Shown: in pieces, positions 1 through 5,878 of the stretch
Layout: each line of letters begins with the position of its first letter
Position numbering within the stretch: position 1 is the first letter of the stretch
Assembly (NCBI GenBank): GCA_029263635.1
Contig: JAJUFY010000148.1
Location: 1 to 5,878, forward strand
DNA length: 5,878 bases
From: Ectothiorhodospiraceae bacterium
GTDB taxonomy: Bacteria; Pseudomonadota; Gammaproteobacteria; Nitrococcales; AK92
Direction: 5' to 3'
Translations under genes and position numbers: made by a program
Notes under the pieces: generated by a model
What the model was told of the DNA's origin: nothing
What the model saw: the letters and a program-made list of their open reading frames with translations, nothing else
The model's database searches: none

Positions 1-107
1 CAGCGTACGGCCTGGTCGGGCTCGGCCGCGACGAGGCCGCTCTGCAGCAGGCACCCCAGGATCACGGGCAGCAGCAATGCCCTGGTGAAGCGGCGTGGCT
101 CAGTCAC
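1..107 (-). CDS. rseB: RseB/MucB periplasmic regulator of sigma-E, N-terminal fragment
   Basis: This is the 5' end of a gene that continues off the left edge; 35 complete codons are visible. The GTG start at 107-105 overlaps the rseA stop codon (102-100) in another frame. The visible peptide is a classical Sec signal: MTEPRRFTR, then a hydrophobic core ALLLPVILGCLLQSGLVAA, with a likely signal peptidase I site after VAA and before EPDQ. RseB proteins are periplasmic; they bind the periplasmic part of RseA and shield it from the site-1 protease until mislocalised lipopolysaccharide or outer-membrane signals release them. The assignment rests on gene order (rpoE-rseA-rseB) and the signal peptide, because the lipoprotein-like and C-terminal domains lie outside the window. 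No Shine-Dalgarno sequence precedes the GTG, so translation is probably coupled to rseA. The ILGC segment loosely resembles a lipobox but lies early in the hydrophobic core, so a lipoprotein is less likely. Confidence 0.75.
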   Translation of the reverse strand, partial: MTEPRRFTRALLLPVILGCLLQSGLVAAEPDQAVR

Positions 108-684
108 GGGGCTGCTGCTGTTGAGCGGCAATCCGGACATGGTTCAACACCCCGCCCAACTGGCCGGTCGATGCATGTTCGCTGTGGTTGACGAGATAAC
201 CCTGCAACCGTTTTTGCACGTCCGGGTCGAGGCGGTTCCATTGATGATTCTGGGACTGGGGCAGGAAGGATGCGGACTTGACTGGCTGGGCTGCTCCGGC
301 AGCGACGAGGGCCTGGGGCTGCTGTTGGGTGGGACCGCTGCTCTGCCCTGCCCAATAGACCACCCCGACCATGGCGACCGAGGCGGCGACTCCCAGTCCT
401 GCCAGCGGCCGCAGGATGCGGCGCATGGTGGCCGCGGAAGAGGCAGGGGCCGCCTCCAGGGCAGGTTCGGCCTCCAGCGCGGCCCGCACCCGCTCCACCA
501 GCCGGGTGTCCATCACTTCCGGCAGCTGGCGGCGGATGGCATCGCCGATCATCACATAGCGCCCCAGCTGCATGGCTGCGTCCGGGTCGTTCACCAGCCG
601 GCGTGTCAGGAACAGCGCCTCGTCCTTACGCAGCTCATTGTCGATCAGCGCTGACAGCTGCGCGTTGAATGCCTCGTTGCTCAT
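100..684 (-). CDS. rseA: Anti-sigma-E factor RseA (MucA-type), inner-membrane protein
   Basis: The 194-residue product has the three-part RseA/MucA plan. Residues 1-85 are a cytoplasmic anti-sigma domain beginning MSNEAFNAQLSALIDNELRK, typical of the fold that clamps RpoE; residues 68-86 are an Ala-rich linker. Residues 91-112 are a single membrane helix (AGLGVAASVAMVGVVYWAG). Residues 113-194 are a periplasmic tail, Gln-rich at first, ending in a conserved-looking block around WNRLDPDVQKRLQGYLVNHS that resembles the MucB-binding end of MucA. The length equals that recalled for Pseudomonas aeruginosa MucA. In this family, stress triggers stepwise cleavage by a DegS/AlgW-type and then an RseP-type protease, which frees sigma-E. 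The ATG at 684-682 is preferred because GGAAGG (698-693) sits eight bases upstream; an in-frame GTG at 693 would add three residues but overlaps that ribosome site. The gene lies five bases after the rpoE stop and overlaps rseB, consistent with one transcript. Confidence 0.9.
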   Translation of the reverse strand: MSNEAFNAQLSALIDNELRKDEALFLTRRLVNDPDAAMQLGRYVMIGDAIRRQLPEVMDTRLVERVRAALEAEPALEAAPASSAATMRRILRPLAGLGVAASVAMVGVVYWAGQSSGPTQQQPQALVAAGAAQPVKSASFLPQSQNHQWNRLDPDVQKRLQGYLVNHSEHASTGQLGGVLNHVRIAAQQQQPRD

Positions 685-689
685 ACGAC

Positions 690-1277
690 TCACCTTCCGG
701 TCGGCCCAATCAGCGGCCGAAGTTTCTTGTCGATAGCGTCGCGCGCCCGGAAGATCCGGGAACGGACGGTACCTACAGGGCAGTCCATTGCCTGTGCGAT
801 TTCCTCGTAGCTCAACCCTTCGAACTCACGCAGGGTAATCGCGGTACGAAGATCCTCCGGCAAGGCGTCGATGGCGTCGAAGATGGTCCGCTCGACCTCA
901 TCCCGCTCAGCGATCCCCTCCGGGGTCTCCTGATCCTTTAGTCTTGACTCGAAGTCATATTGTTCCGCGTCCTGCGCATCGATATCGCTTTCCGGCGGCC
1001 GGCGACCTGCCGCCACCAGATGATTCTTGGCCGTATTGATACCGATCCGATACAGCCAGGTATAGAAACTGCTATCGCCGCGGAAATTCGGCAAAGCCCG
1101 GTACGCCTTGATGAAGGCCTCCTGCGCCACATCGAGGGCTTCCACGGGATCATGGATATAGCGGGTGATCAGCTTGACCAGCTTGTTCTGGTACTTGAGC
1201 ACCAGCACGTCAAAGGCCCGCTTGTCGCCCGCCTGCACGCGCCTGACCAGTTCCTGGTCGACCGTCGTTGCGTTCAT
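690..1277 (-). CDS. rpoE: RNA polymerase sigma-E factor (RpoE/AlgU), envelope-stress ECF sigma factor
   Basis: This is a group 4 (ECF) sigma factor of 195 residues from the chosen start (E. coli RpoE has 191). Sigma region 2 covers about residues 20-90, with [20 protein letters not shown] and [20 protein letters not shown] matching E. coli RpoE almost residue for residue; this part binds core polymerase and the -10 element. Region 4 covers about residues 128-185, with the helix-turn-helix [20 protein letters not shown] for -35 recognition. The gene heads rpoE-rseA-rseB. Three in-frame ATGs exist at 1328, 1289 and 1277. I chose 1277 because [18 protein letters not shown] aligns with the start of E. 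coli RpoE without an extension. No start has a strong Shine-Dalgarno sequence: 1328 has a close GTGAG, and 1289 has a weak GAG about ten bases upstream. The function is certain; the start is not. Confidence 0.95.
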   Translation of the reverse strand: MNATTVDQELVRRVQAGDKRAFDVLVLKYQNKLVKLITRYIHDPVEALDVAQEAFIKAYRALPNFRGDSSFYTWLYRIGINTAKNHLVAAGRRPPESDIDAQDAEQYDFESRLKDQETPEGIAERDEVERTIFDAIDALPEDLRTAITLREFEGLSYEEIAQAMDCPVGTVRSRIFRARDAIDKKLRPLIGPTGR

Positions 1278-1320
1278 CCGATCAGCCATGACGACCGGAC
1301 TCGCAGACGCTACCGCGCCG

Positions 1321-1347
1321 ATAGACATCGATGCTCACGCTTGGTTC
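1321..1347 (-). promoter_or_regulatory. Possible weak sigma-E-type promoter for rpoE autoregulation
   Basis: On the minus strand GAACCA (1347-1342) resembles the sigma-E -35 core GAACTT in four of six bases. It is followed, after 16 bases, by TCTAT (1325-1321), which resembles the -10 TCTGA in three of five. Autoregulation of rpoE from a proximal sigma-E promoter is well known in E. coli and Pseudomonas. If this element is real, transcription would begin inside the longest rpoE reading frame (start 1328), and translation would have to use the ATG at 1289 or 1277. The match is imperfect, so this is only a candidate. Confidence 0.2.
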
Positions 1348-1521
1348 GCACATCCTGAAATGGTGAAGGTATATTACGCCGGCGGTTATAGCTGGTGTCA
1401 CTCGAGATTCACGTCCGTCGCTGTCGGCCTCATCCCTGGACTCGGGCGCGTTGCCGAAGATCGGTCCGACGCCGGCAAAGGCAATCGAGGTTATCCGATC
1501 CCTCCCAACGAGCGCAACCGA
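1329..1521. promoter_or_regulatory. Divergent rpoE / nadB intergenic control region
   Basis: These 193 bases lie between two divergent genes and must hold both 5' leaders. A locally A+T-richer patch at 1365-1391 contains -10-like hexamers on both strands. On the plus strand, TATATT (1370-1375) has TTCGCA 19 bases upstream. On the minus strand, TATAAC (1390-1385) and TAATAT (1376-1371) occur, the latter with GTGACA (1401-1396) 19 bases upstream. An 8-base palindrome, CGCCGGCG (1378-1385), sits in the middle of the patch. A 6-base inverted repeat, GATCGG (1459-1464) and CCGATC (1495-1500), precedes nadB. None of these is strong enough to name a regulator. That the region holds promoters is inferred from gene orientation; which hexamers are used is unknown. 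Confidence 0.45.
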
Positions 1522-3153
1522 ATGCACGAGCGCACAACGACTTACGATGTCCTGATCATAGGCAGCGGCGTTGCCGGCCTGAGCCTGGCGCTGCGGCTTC
1601 CTCCCCACATGCGCATTGCGCTGCTGTCCAAGGGGCCGATCACGGAAGGCTCCAGTCTCTATGCCCAGGGCGGCATCGCCGCCGTTCTCGACAGCGCCGA
1701 CTCCATCGACGCCCATGTCCAGGACACCCTGATCGCCGGTGCCGGCCTGACCGATCCGACCACTGCCCGCTTCGTTGCCGAACACGCCCCGGCCACCATC
1801 CGCTGGCTGCTCGACCAGGGCGTGTCGTTTTCCATGGCAGCCGGCCAGAGCGGGGAAGAAACCCTGCACCTGACCCGCGAAGGCGGCCATAGCCACCGCC
1901 GCATCGTCCATGCTGCCGACGCCACCGGACGCGCCGTCGAGACCACCCTGGCCGATCTGGTCCGTCGGCGCGCCAACGTCGACATCCTCGAACATCATGC
2001 CGCCATCGACCTGATCACCGCGGCGCGCCTCGGGCACGACACCGATCGCTGCCTCGGCGCCTATGTGCTGGATCTCCCCGGCGACCGGGTGCGGCTGCTG
2101 TCGGCCCGCAATGTCGTGCTCGCCACTGGCGGCACCAGCAAGGTCTACCTGTACACCAGCAATCCCGACGGGGCGACCGGCGACGGCATTGCCATGGCCT
2201 GGCGGGCCGGCTGCCGCGTTGCCAACATGGAGTTCAACCAGTTCCACCCGACCTGCCTTTACCACCCGCGCGCCAAGTCCTTCCTCATCAGCGAGGCGGT
2301 GCGCGGCGAAGGCGGGCTGCTGCTGCTGCCGGACGGTACCCGCTTCATGCCGCGTTTCGACAAGCGCGCCGAGCTGGCGCCGCGCGACATCGTGGCCCGC
2401 GCCATCGACCACGAAATGAAGCGACTCGGGATCGATCATGTCCTGCTGGACATCAGCCATCGGCCGGCGGAGTTCATCAAGAGCCACTTCCCCACCATCT
2501 ACCAGCGCTGCCTCGAGTTCGGCTACGACATGACCCGCGAGCCGCTGCCGGTAGTGCCGGCCGCCCACTACACCTGCGGCGGCGTGGTGACCGATCTGCA
2601 AGGCCGGACCGATCTCCCCGGGCTCTATGCCATCGGCGAAGTAGCCTACACGGGCCTGCACGGCGCCAACAGGCTGGCGAGCAATTCGCTGCTGGAATGC
2701 CTGGTATTCGCCGCCGCAGCCGCCGAGCACATCCAGAGCAGCGCCGTCGATCTCCCCGCCCCGCCGGCGCTGCCGGCATGGGACGAAAGCCGCGTGACCG
2801 ATTCCGACGAACAGGTGGTGGTCAGTCATAACTGGGACGAGCTACGCCGCTTCATGTGGGACTATGTGGGGATCGTTCGCACGAACAAGCGGCTGCAGCG
2901 TGCGCGGCGGCGGGTGGAGCTCTTGCAGACGGAGATCCGCGAGTACTACGGCAATTTCCGGGTAACCGGCGATCTGCTCGAGCTGCGCAATCTCGCTACC
3001 GTGGCGGAGCTGATCATCCGCTGCGCGCAGTCACGGCAGGAAAGTCGCGGCCTGCACTTCACGCTCGACTATCCGCACCCCGACCCCGCGCTCGAAGGCG
3101 TGCCGACCATCCTCACGCCGCCTTCGGTGCGGCCGTACGGCAATCTGGACTAA
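1522..3153 (+). CDS. nadB: L-aspartate oxidase NadB (quinolinate synthesis, NAD biosynthesis)
   Basis: This 543-residue FAD enzyme (E. coli NadB, 540) oxidises L-aspartate to iminoaspartate, which quinolinate synthase NadA condenses with dihydroxyacetone phosphate; oxygen or fumarate can accept the electrons. The Rossmann dinucleotide motif is at residues 10-25 ([17 protein letters not shown]). Family signatures follow: [20 protein letters not shown] (37-55), [20 protein letters not shown] (116-135), [11 protein letters not shown] (238-248), [20 protein letters not shown] (284-303), [10 protein letters not shown] (346-355) and [16 protein letters not shown] (380-395). The active-site residues by motif are E120, H242, R288, H349 and R384, all present. 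The C-terminal helical domain (about 430-543) contains [11 protein letters not shown] and [12 protein letters not shown]. The ATG at 1522 gives an N-terminus ([16 protein letters not shown]) matching the family; the frame stays open upstream to 1165 only because it runs antisense to rpoE. The ribosome site is weak (GAG at 1510-1512). The cytosolic FAD is non-covalent, unlike in SdhA. Confidence 0.97.
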   Translation: MHERTTTYDVLIIGSGVAGLSLALRLPPHMRIALLSKGPITEGSSLYAQGGIAAVLDSADSIDAHVQDTLIAGAGLTDPTTARFVAEHAPATIRWLLDQGVSFSMAAGQSGEETLHLTREGGHSHRRIVHAADATGRAVETTLADLVRRRANVDILEHHAAIDLITAARLGHDTDRCLGAYVLDLPGDRVRLLSARNVVLATGGTSKVYLYTSNPDGATGDGIAMAWRAGCRVANMEFNQFHPTCLYHPRAKSFLISEAVRGEGGLLLLPDGTRFMPRFDKRAELAPRDIVARAIDHEMKRLGIDHVLLDISHRPAEFIKSHFPTIYQRCLEFGYDMTREPLPVVPAAHYTCGGVVTDLQGRTDLPGLYAIGEVAYTGLHGANRLASNSLLECLVFAAAAAEHIQSSAVDLPAPPALPAWDESRVTDSDEQVVVSHNWDELRRFMWDYVGIVRTNKRLQRARRRVELLQTEIREYYGNFRVTGDLLELRNLATVAELIIRCAQSRQESRGLHFTLDYPHPDPALEGVPTILTPPSVRPYGNLD

Positions 3154-3164
3154 GGTCGAGCCGG
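3154..3164. other. Eleven-base convergent junction between nadB and ygfX
   Basis: The nadB stop (TAA, 3151-3153) and the ygfX stop (TAA on the minus strand, 3167-3165) face each other across 11 bases. I looked for an intrinsic terminator here and in the flanking gene ends. There is a 10-base palindrome, GCCGTACGGC (3132-3141), inside the end of nadB, and a short CCGTG/CACGG pair at about 3168-3178, but neither is followed by a run of T on either strand. Termination is therefore Rho-dependent, or lies inside the opposing gene, or the two transcripts overlap. Confidence 0.6.
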
Positions 3165-3599
3165 TTACCGTGCCACGGCTGCCGCCCGCAACGCCGCGCG
3201 CAGCCGTCGATGCTGCTCGGCCGGCAGCTGCCAGTAGGGAATCGTCACCGCCAGACGACGACGCCCGGCCTGGAAGCGGGCCACGCACAGCCAGGGATGC
3301 GCGAACCAGCCGATCAGACTGGCATCGACCTCGTCGCGGCCGGCAAGCGACAGCCGCCAGCGGCCATCGCCGAGCAGCCGCAAGGCCTGTACCGGCCGCC
3401 GGCGCAGGCCAACCACCAGGGAAACCGCTACCGCCGCCAGCCAGACAGCGGCGGCATACCAGGGCAGGGGAAGCAACAAGGCCGGCAGAGCGCCGGCCAG
3501 ATGGATACCGATGAAACAGGCCAGGGCGGCGCGCGACGGCGCGAGCCGGACCTCAAGCAGGCCGGCGGATGCGGTCGACGATCTCCTTGAGCTCGGCAT
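3165..3599 (-). CDS. ygfX: YgfX-family (CptA-like) small inner-membrane protein
   Basis: The 144-residue product (E. coli YgfX, about 135) has two adjoining hydrophobic segments, about residues 24-44 and 47-65, split by a Pro-Leu-Pro-Trp turn, then a basic stretch (LRRRP, 65-69) and a soluble C-terminal half. That half contains LRLLGDGRWRLSL and a terminal VTIPYWQLPAEQHRRLRAAL block, reminiscent of the YgfX pattern. Location immediately after sdhE supports the call, since ygfY(sdhE)-ygfX pairs are common in gammaproteobacteria. E. coli YgfX was reported as a membrane toxin (CptA) acting on MreB/FtsZ with YgfY as antitoxin; later work reassigned YgfY as the SDH flavinylation factor SdhE, so the toxin role here is doubtful. 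The ATG start at 3599 overlaps sdhE by 47 bases and its first 13 residues look unlike the family. A CTG at 3560 would give 131 residues and an eight-base overlap, but neither start has a convincing ribosome site. Confidence 0.75.
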   Translation of the reverse strand: MPSSRRSSTASAGLLEVRLAPSRAALACFIGIHLAGALPALLLPLPWYAAAVWLAAVAVSLVVGLRRRPVQALRLLGDGRWRLSLAGRDEVDASLIGWFAHPWLCVARFQAGRRRLAVTIPYWQLPAEQHRRLRAALRAAAVAR

Positions 3600-3792
3600 C
3601 GTCAGGTTCTGCCGTCCCTAGCAGCCAGTCCTGCAGCACATCGTCCTCGCAATCGAGCAGACGCTCGAACGCGCGCCGTTGGCGCGCGTCGAGTCCGTCG
3701 TAGCCGGTATCCAGGAACCTGCGCAGTAGCAGGTCGAGCTCCAGCGTGCCGCGCCGGCAGCGCCAGACCAGCCGCGAGCGATCGCGTCCCAT
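3553..3792 (-). CDS. sdhE: SdhE (YgfY) FAD assembly factor for succinate dehydrogenase
   Basis: This 79-residue cytosolic protein belongs to the SdhE/Sdh5/SDHAF2 family, which binds SdhA and promotes covalent attachment of FAD to its histidine. The hallmark RGxxE motif is present as RRGTLELDLLLRRF (R14, G15, E18). The second conserved block is AFERLLDCEDDVLQDWLLG (residues 41-59), equivalent to RLLECDDPDLFNWL in E. coli, and the protein ends with a charged helix. The length is normal for the family (E. coli 88). The ATG at 3792 lies 14 bases after the sdhB stop, with AGGGGG ten bases upstream as a plausible ribosome site, so it is almost certainly translated from the sdh transcript. Having its own operon-linked assembly factor fits with SdhA two genes upstream. 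E. coli YgfY was once called the antitoxin CptB; the motif and context here favour the flavinylation role. Confidence 0.92.
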   Translation of the reverse strand: MGRDRSRLVWRCRRGTLELDLLLRRFLDTGYDGLDARQRRAFERLLDCEDDVLQDWLLGTAEPDDAELKEIVDRIRRPA

Positions 3793-3806
3793 GCCTGCGG
3801 CGCCCC

Positions 3807-4586
3807 CTAGCGCCGCGCGACCAGCAGCTTCTTGATCTCGGCGATCGCCTTTGCCGGGTTCAGGCCCTTCGGGCAGGTCTTGGCGCAGTTCATGATCGTG
3901 TGGCAGCGGTAGAGCTTGAAGGGATCCTCCAGCTCATCCAGGCGCGTGCCGGTATCCTCGTCGCGAGAATCCACGATCCAGCGATAGGCCTGCAGCAAAA
4001 TAGCGGGGCCAAGATAGCGATCGCTGTTCCACCAGTAGCTCGGGCAGGAGGTCGAGCAACAGGCGCAGAGGATGCACTCGTACAGCCCGTCGAGCTTGGC
4101 CCGGTCTTCCTTCGACTGCAGCCGCTCCTTGTCCGGCGGCGGCGGCGTCTGGGTACGGATCCAGGGCCGGATCGACGCGTACTGGGCGTAGAAGTGGGTG
4201 AGGTCCGGCACCAGGTCCTTGATCACCGGCATGTGCGGCAGCGGGTAGACGCGCACGTCCCCGGCAACATCGTCGATGGCCTTGGTGCAGGCCAGCGTGT
4301 TGCTGCCGTCGATGTTCATCGCGCAGGAGCCGCAGATGCCTTCGCGGCAGGAGCGCCGGAAGGTCAGGGTCGGGTCGATCTCGTTCTTGATCTTGATCAG
4401 CGCGTCGAGAACCATCGGCCCGCAGTTGTCCATGTCCACCTCGTAGGTGTCCAGGCGCGGGTTCTTGCCGCTGTCAGGATCCCAGCGGTAGACCTTGAAG
4501 CGCTTGATATTCTTGGCGCCAGCCGGGGCAGCGTAAGTGCTGCCCTCGGTGACGCGGGAATTTGCGGGAAGGGAAATCAGAGCCAT
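3807..4586 (-). CDS. sdhB: Succinate dehydrogenase iron-sulfur subunit SdhB
   Basis: This 259-residue subunit of respiratory complex II passes electrons from the SdhA flavin to quinone at the inner membrane through three Fe-S clusters, and all the ligands are visible. The [2Fe-2S] cluster uses C80, C85, C88 and C100 ([16 protein letters not shown]). The [4Fe-4S] cluster uses C171, C174, C177 and C238 ([18 protein letters not shown]). The [3Fe-4S] cluster uses C181, C228 and C234 ([19 protein letters not shown]). W185/W186 and H229 correspond to the quinone-site residues of E. coli SdhB. Compared with the 238-residue E. coli protein, it has an N-terminal extension ([20 protein letters not shown]), and phrases such as [14 protein letters not shown] and [12 protein letters not shown] are those of the alphaproteobacterial/mitochondrial type. 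The ATG at 4586 has GAGG eight bases upstream and lies 31 bases after the sdhA stop. Confidence 0.97.
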   Translation of the reverse strand: MALISLPANSRVTEGSTYAAPAGAKNIKRFKVYRWDPDSGKNPRLDTYEVDMDNCGPMVLDALIKIKNEIDPTLTFRRSCREGICGSCAMNIDGSNTLACTKAIDDVAGDVRVYPLPHMPVIKDLVPDLTHFYAQYASIRPWIRTQTPPPPDKERLQSKEDRAKLDGLYECILCACCSTSCPSYWWNSDRYLGPAILLQAYRWIVDSRDEDTGTRLDELEDPFKLYRCHTIMNCAKTCPKGLNPAKAIAEIKKLLVARR

Positions 4587-4617
4587 CCGCCTAGCCTCGT
4601 CTCGTTAGTTGCGCGCC

Positions 4618-5878
4618 TTAGTAGACGCGCGCCTGCGGCTCGATGTACTGGACTTCGTCGGTCAGGGTGTAGGTATGCACCGGCCGATAGTCGAGCTTGA
4701 CCTTGCCCTTCTCGTCCATCCAGGCCAAGGTGTGCTTCATCCACTCCTTGTCGTTCCGCTCGGGGTAGTCCTCCCGGGCATGGGCGCCACGGCTCTCCTT
4801 GCGGTTGAGCGCGCCCTGGATGGTGGTCACCGCCGACCCCAGCAGGTTCTCCAGCTCGAGCGTCTCGATCAGGTCGGAGTTCCAGATCAGGCTGCGGTCC
4901 TTGATGCCGACGTGGGCGAACGACGCAAACACCTGATCCATCTTCTCGCAGCCTTCCGCCAGCGACTCGCCGGTGCGGAACACGGCGGCGTAGTTCTGCA
5001 TGGTCCGCTGCATTTCGAGCCGGATCTGGGCGGTCGGCAGATCACCCTTGGCGTGGCGCAGCCGGTCCAGGCGCGACAGCGCCAGGTCGGCGCCATCCGG
5101 CGGCAGCGGCTTGTGCGTGCGGCCTTCGGACTTGAGGATGGCTGCCGCCCGCTTGGCCGCGGCGCGACCGAACACCACCAGGTCCAGCAGCGAGTTGGAG
5201 CCCAGCCGGTTGGCGCCGTGCACCGACACGCAGCCGGCCTCGCCGATCGCCATCAGGCCCGGCACCACATGGTCGGGATTGCCGTCCTTGAGGGTGACGA
5301 CTTCGCCGTGGTAGTTGGTCGGGATGCCGCCCATGTTGTAGTGGACGGTCGGGATGACCGGGATCGGCTCCTTGGTGACGTCAACGCCGGCGAAGATGCG
5401 GGCGCTCTCGGCGATGCCCGGCAGGCGCTCGTTGATGACGTCGGCGCCCAGATGCTCCAGGTGCAGGTGGATGTGGTCCTTGAGCGGGCCGACACCCCGG
5501 CCTTCACGGATCTCGATGGTCATCGACCGCGAGACGACGTCGCGGGAGGCGAGATCCTTGGCGTTGGGCGCATAGCGCTCCATGAAACGCTCGCCGTTGG
5601 CATTGGTCAGGTAGCCGCCCTCGCCGCGCACGCCTTCGGTGATCAGGCAGCCGGCGCCGTAGATGCCGGTCGGGTGGAACTGCACGAACTCCATGTCCTG
5701 CAGCGCCAGGCCGGCGCGCAGCACCATGCCGTTGCCGTCGCCGGTGCAGGTGTGGGCCGAGGTGCAGGAGAAGTAGGCACGGCCGTAGCCGCCCGTTGCC
5801 AGGCAGACGATATGGGCGCGGAAGCGGTGGATGGTGCCGTCCGCCATGTTGATCGCCACCACGCCGCGGCAGGCGCCG
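4618..5878 (-). CDS. sdhA: Succinate dehydrogenase flavoprotein subunit SdhA, C-terminal part
   Basis: The last 419 residues are present; the 5' part (about 175-180 residues, with the Rossmann motif and the histidine that carries FAD) lies beyond the right edge. SdhA oxidises succinate to fumarate in complex II, linking the citric acid cycle to the quinone pool. Visible catalytic motifs are [20 protein letters not shown] (H codon near 5676, T-E near 5640), [16 protein letters not shown] (R near 5544), [18 protein letters not shown] (H near 5343) and [20 protein letters not shown] (R near 5208). These are the equivalents of H242, T254, E255, R286, H354 and R399 of E. coli SdhA. The C-terminal helical domain holds [16 protein letters not shown] and ends [20 protein letters not shown]. 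This wording follows the alphaproteobacterial/mitochondrial form more closely than the E. coli form. It is the first visible gene of sdhA-sdhB-sdhE-ygfX; sdhC and sdhD are probably upstream, outside the window. Confidence 0.97.
   Translation of the reverse strand, partial: GACRGVVAINMADGTIHRFRAHIVCLATGGYGRAYFSCTSAHTCTGDGNGMVLRAGLALQDMEFVQFHPTGIYGAGCLITEGVRGEGGYLTNANGERFMERYAPNAKDLASRDVVSRSMTIEIREGRGVGPLKDHIHLHLEHLGADVINERLPGIAESARIFAGVDVTKEPIPVIPTVHYNMGGIPTNYHGEVVTLKDGNPDHVVPGLMAIGEAGCVSVHGANRLGSNSLLDLVVFGRAAAKRAAAILKSEGRTHKPLPPDGADLALSRLDRLRHAKGDLPTAQIRLEMQRTMQNYAAVFRTGESLAEGCEKMDQVFASFAHVGIKDRSLIWNSDLIETLELENLLGSAVTTIQGALNRKESRGAHAREDYPERNDKEWMKHTLAWMDEKGKVKLDYRPVHTYTLTDEVQYIEPQARVY

Noticed and set aside
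110..122. GCTGCTGCTG triplet run near the rseA end as a variable repeat
   Set aside because: Only about three to four units, encoding the normal Gln-rich tail of RseA; too short to suggest phase variation.
85..654. A 189-codon plus-strand frame opposite rseA
   Set aside because: RseA on the other strand has the correct domain plan, ribosome site and operon position; the plus-strand frame has no identifiable features.
1459..1500. Inverted repeat GATCGG/CCGATC in the nadB leader as an attenuator or operator
   Set aside because: Only six base pairs with a 30-base interior and no extension at either side; expected by chance in this composition.
1165..1521. Upstream extension of nadB by 119 codons
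   Set aside because: The extra part runs antisense to rpoE and through the promoter region and has no family similarity; the NadB family begins near [16 protein letters not shown].
1282..2829. A 515-codon open frame on the minus strand, antisense to nadB
   Set aside because: It lies antisense to almost all of nadB's N-terminal and catalytic part. The protein is Gly/Ala/Arg/Gln-rich with no recognisable motif, as expected of an antisense shadow in G+C-rich codons, whereas NadB matches its family end to end.
3132..3178. Palindrome GCCGTACGGC and a CCGTG/CACGG pair as a bidirectional terminator
   Set aside because: Stems are short, the second leaves almost no loop, and no T-run follows on either strand.
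2856..3590. A 244-codon plus-strand frame spanning the nadB end and opposing ygfX/sdhE
   Set aside because: It crosses two well-supported genes in other frames and is rich in Arg, Gln, Pro and Gly without motifs.
3900..4700. A 266-codon plus-strand frame opposite sdhB and the sdhA end
   Set aside because: It is a mirror frame of strongly conserved SdhB; composition is low in complexity and there is no ribosome site or domain.

Overview
The window is a G+C-rich (roughly 64%) chromosomal segment of a gammaproteobacterium. It holds conserved core genes and no sign of mobile or phage DNA. RpoE, the 194-residue RseA/MucA-type anti-sigma factor, NadB, SdhE and YgfX are all of gammaproteobacterial type. 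SdhA and SdhB instead resemble the alphaproteobacterial/mitochondrial type. From memory, that combination fits the Xanthomonadales (Xanthomonadaceae/Rhodanobacteraceae), but the sequence alone does not fix a genus.

Layout from left to right. Positions 1-1328 (minus strand) carry an envelope-stress module transcribed leftward: rpoE (sigma-E), rseA (membrane anti-sigma factor) and the first 35 codons of rseB, which runs off the left edge. The three genes are packed with gaps or overlaps of under 10 bases. Positions 1329-1521 form a short divergent intergenic region that must hold the promoters for rpoE (leftward) and nadB (rightward). Positions 1522-3153 (plus strand) are nadB, L-aspartate oxidase. 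Positions 3165-5878 (minus strand) are the distal part of a succinate dehydrogenase operon read leftward: sdhA (5' end missing at the right edge), sdhB, sdhE and ygfX. nadB and ygfX converge with only 11 bases between their stop codons.

How the genes work together. RpoE directs RNA polymerase to envelope-stress promoters. RseA holds it at the inner membrane, and RseB protects RseA from proteolysis in the periplasm. NadB oxidises L-aspartate to iminoaspartate, the first step of de novo NAD synthesis. SdhA and SdhB are the catalytic half of respiratory complex II, and SdhE promotes covalent attachment of FAD to SdhA. YgfX is a small two-helix membrane protein usually encoded beside sdhE. NadB and SdhA belong to the same flavoprotein superfamily, so related enzymes lie on either side of the convergent junction.

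I found no tRNA, rRNA, CRISPR array, insertion sequence, riboswitch or convincing intrinsic terminator, and no gene system that looks undescribed. The points most worth a second look are the start codon and possible autoregulatory promoter of rpoE, the alphaproteobacterial-type SdhAB beside gammaproteobacterial SdhE/YgfX, the 11-base convergent junction, and the start of ygfX.
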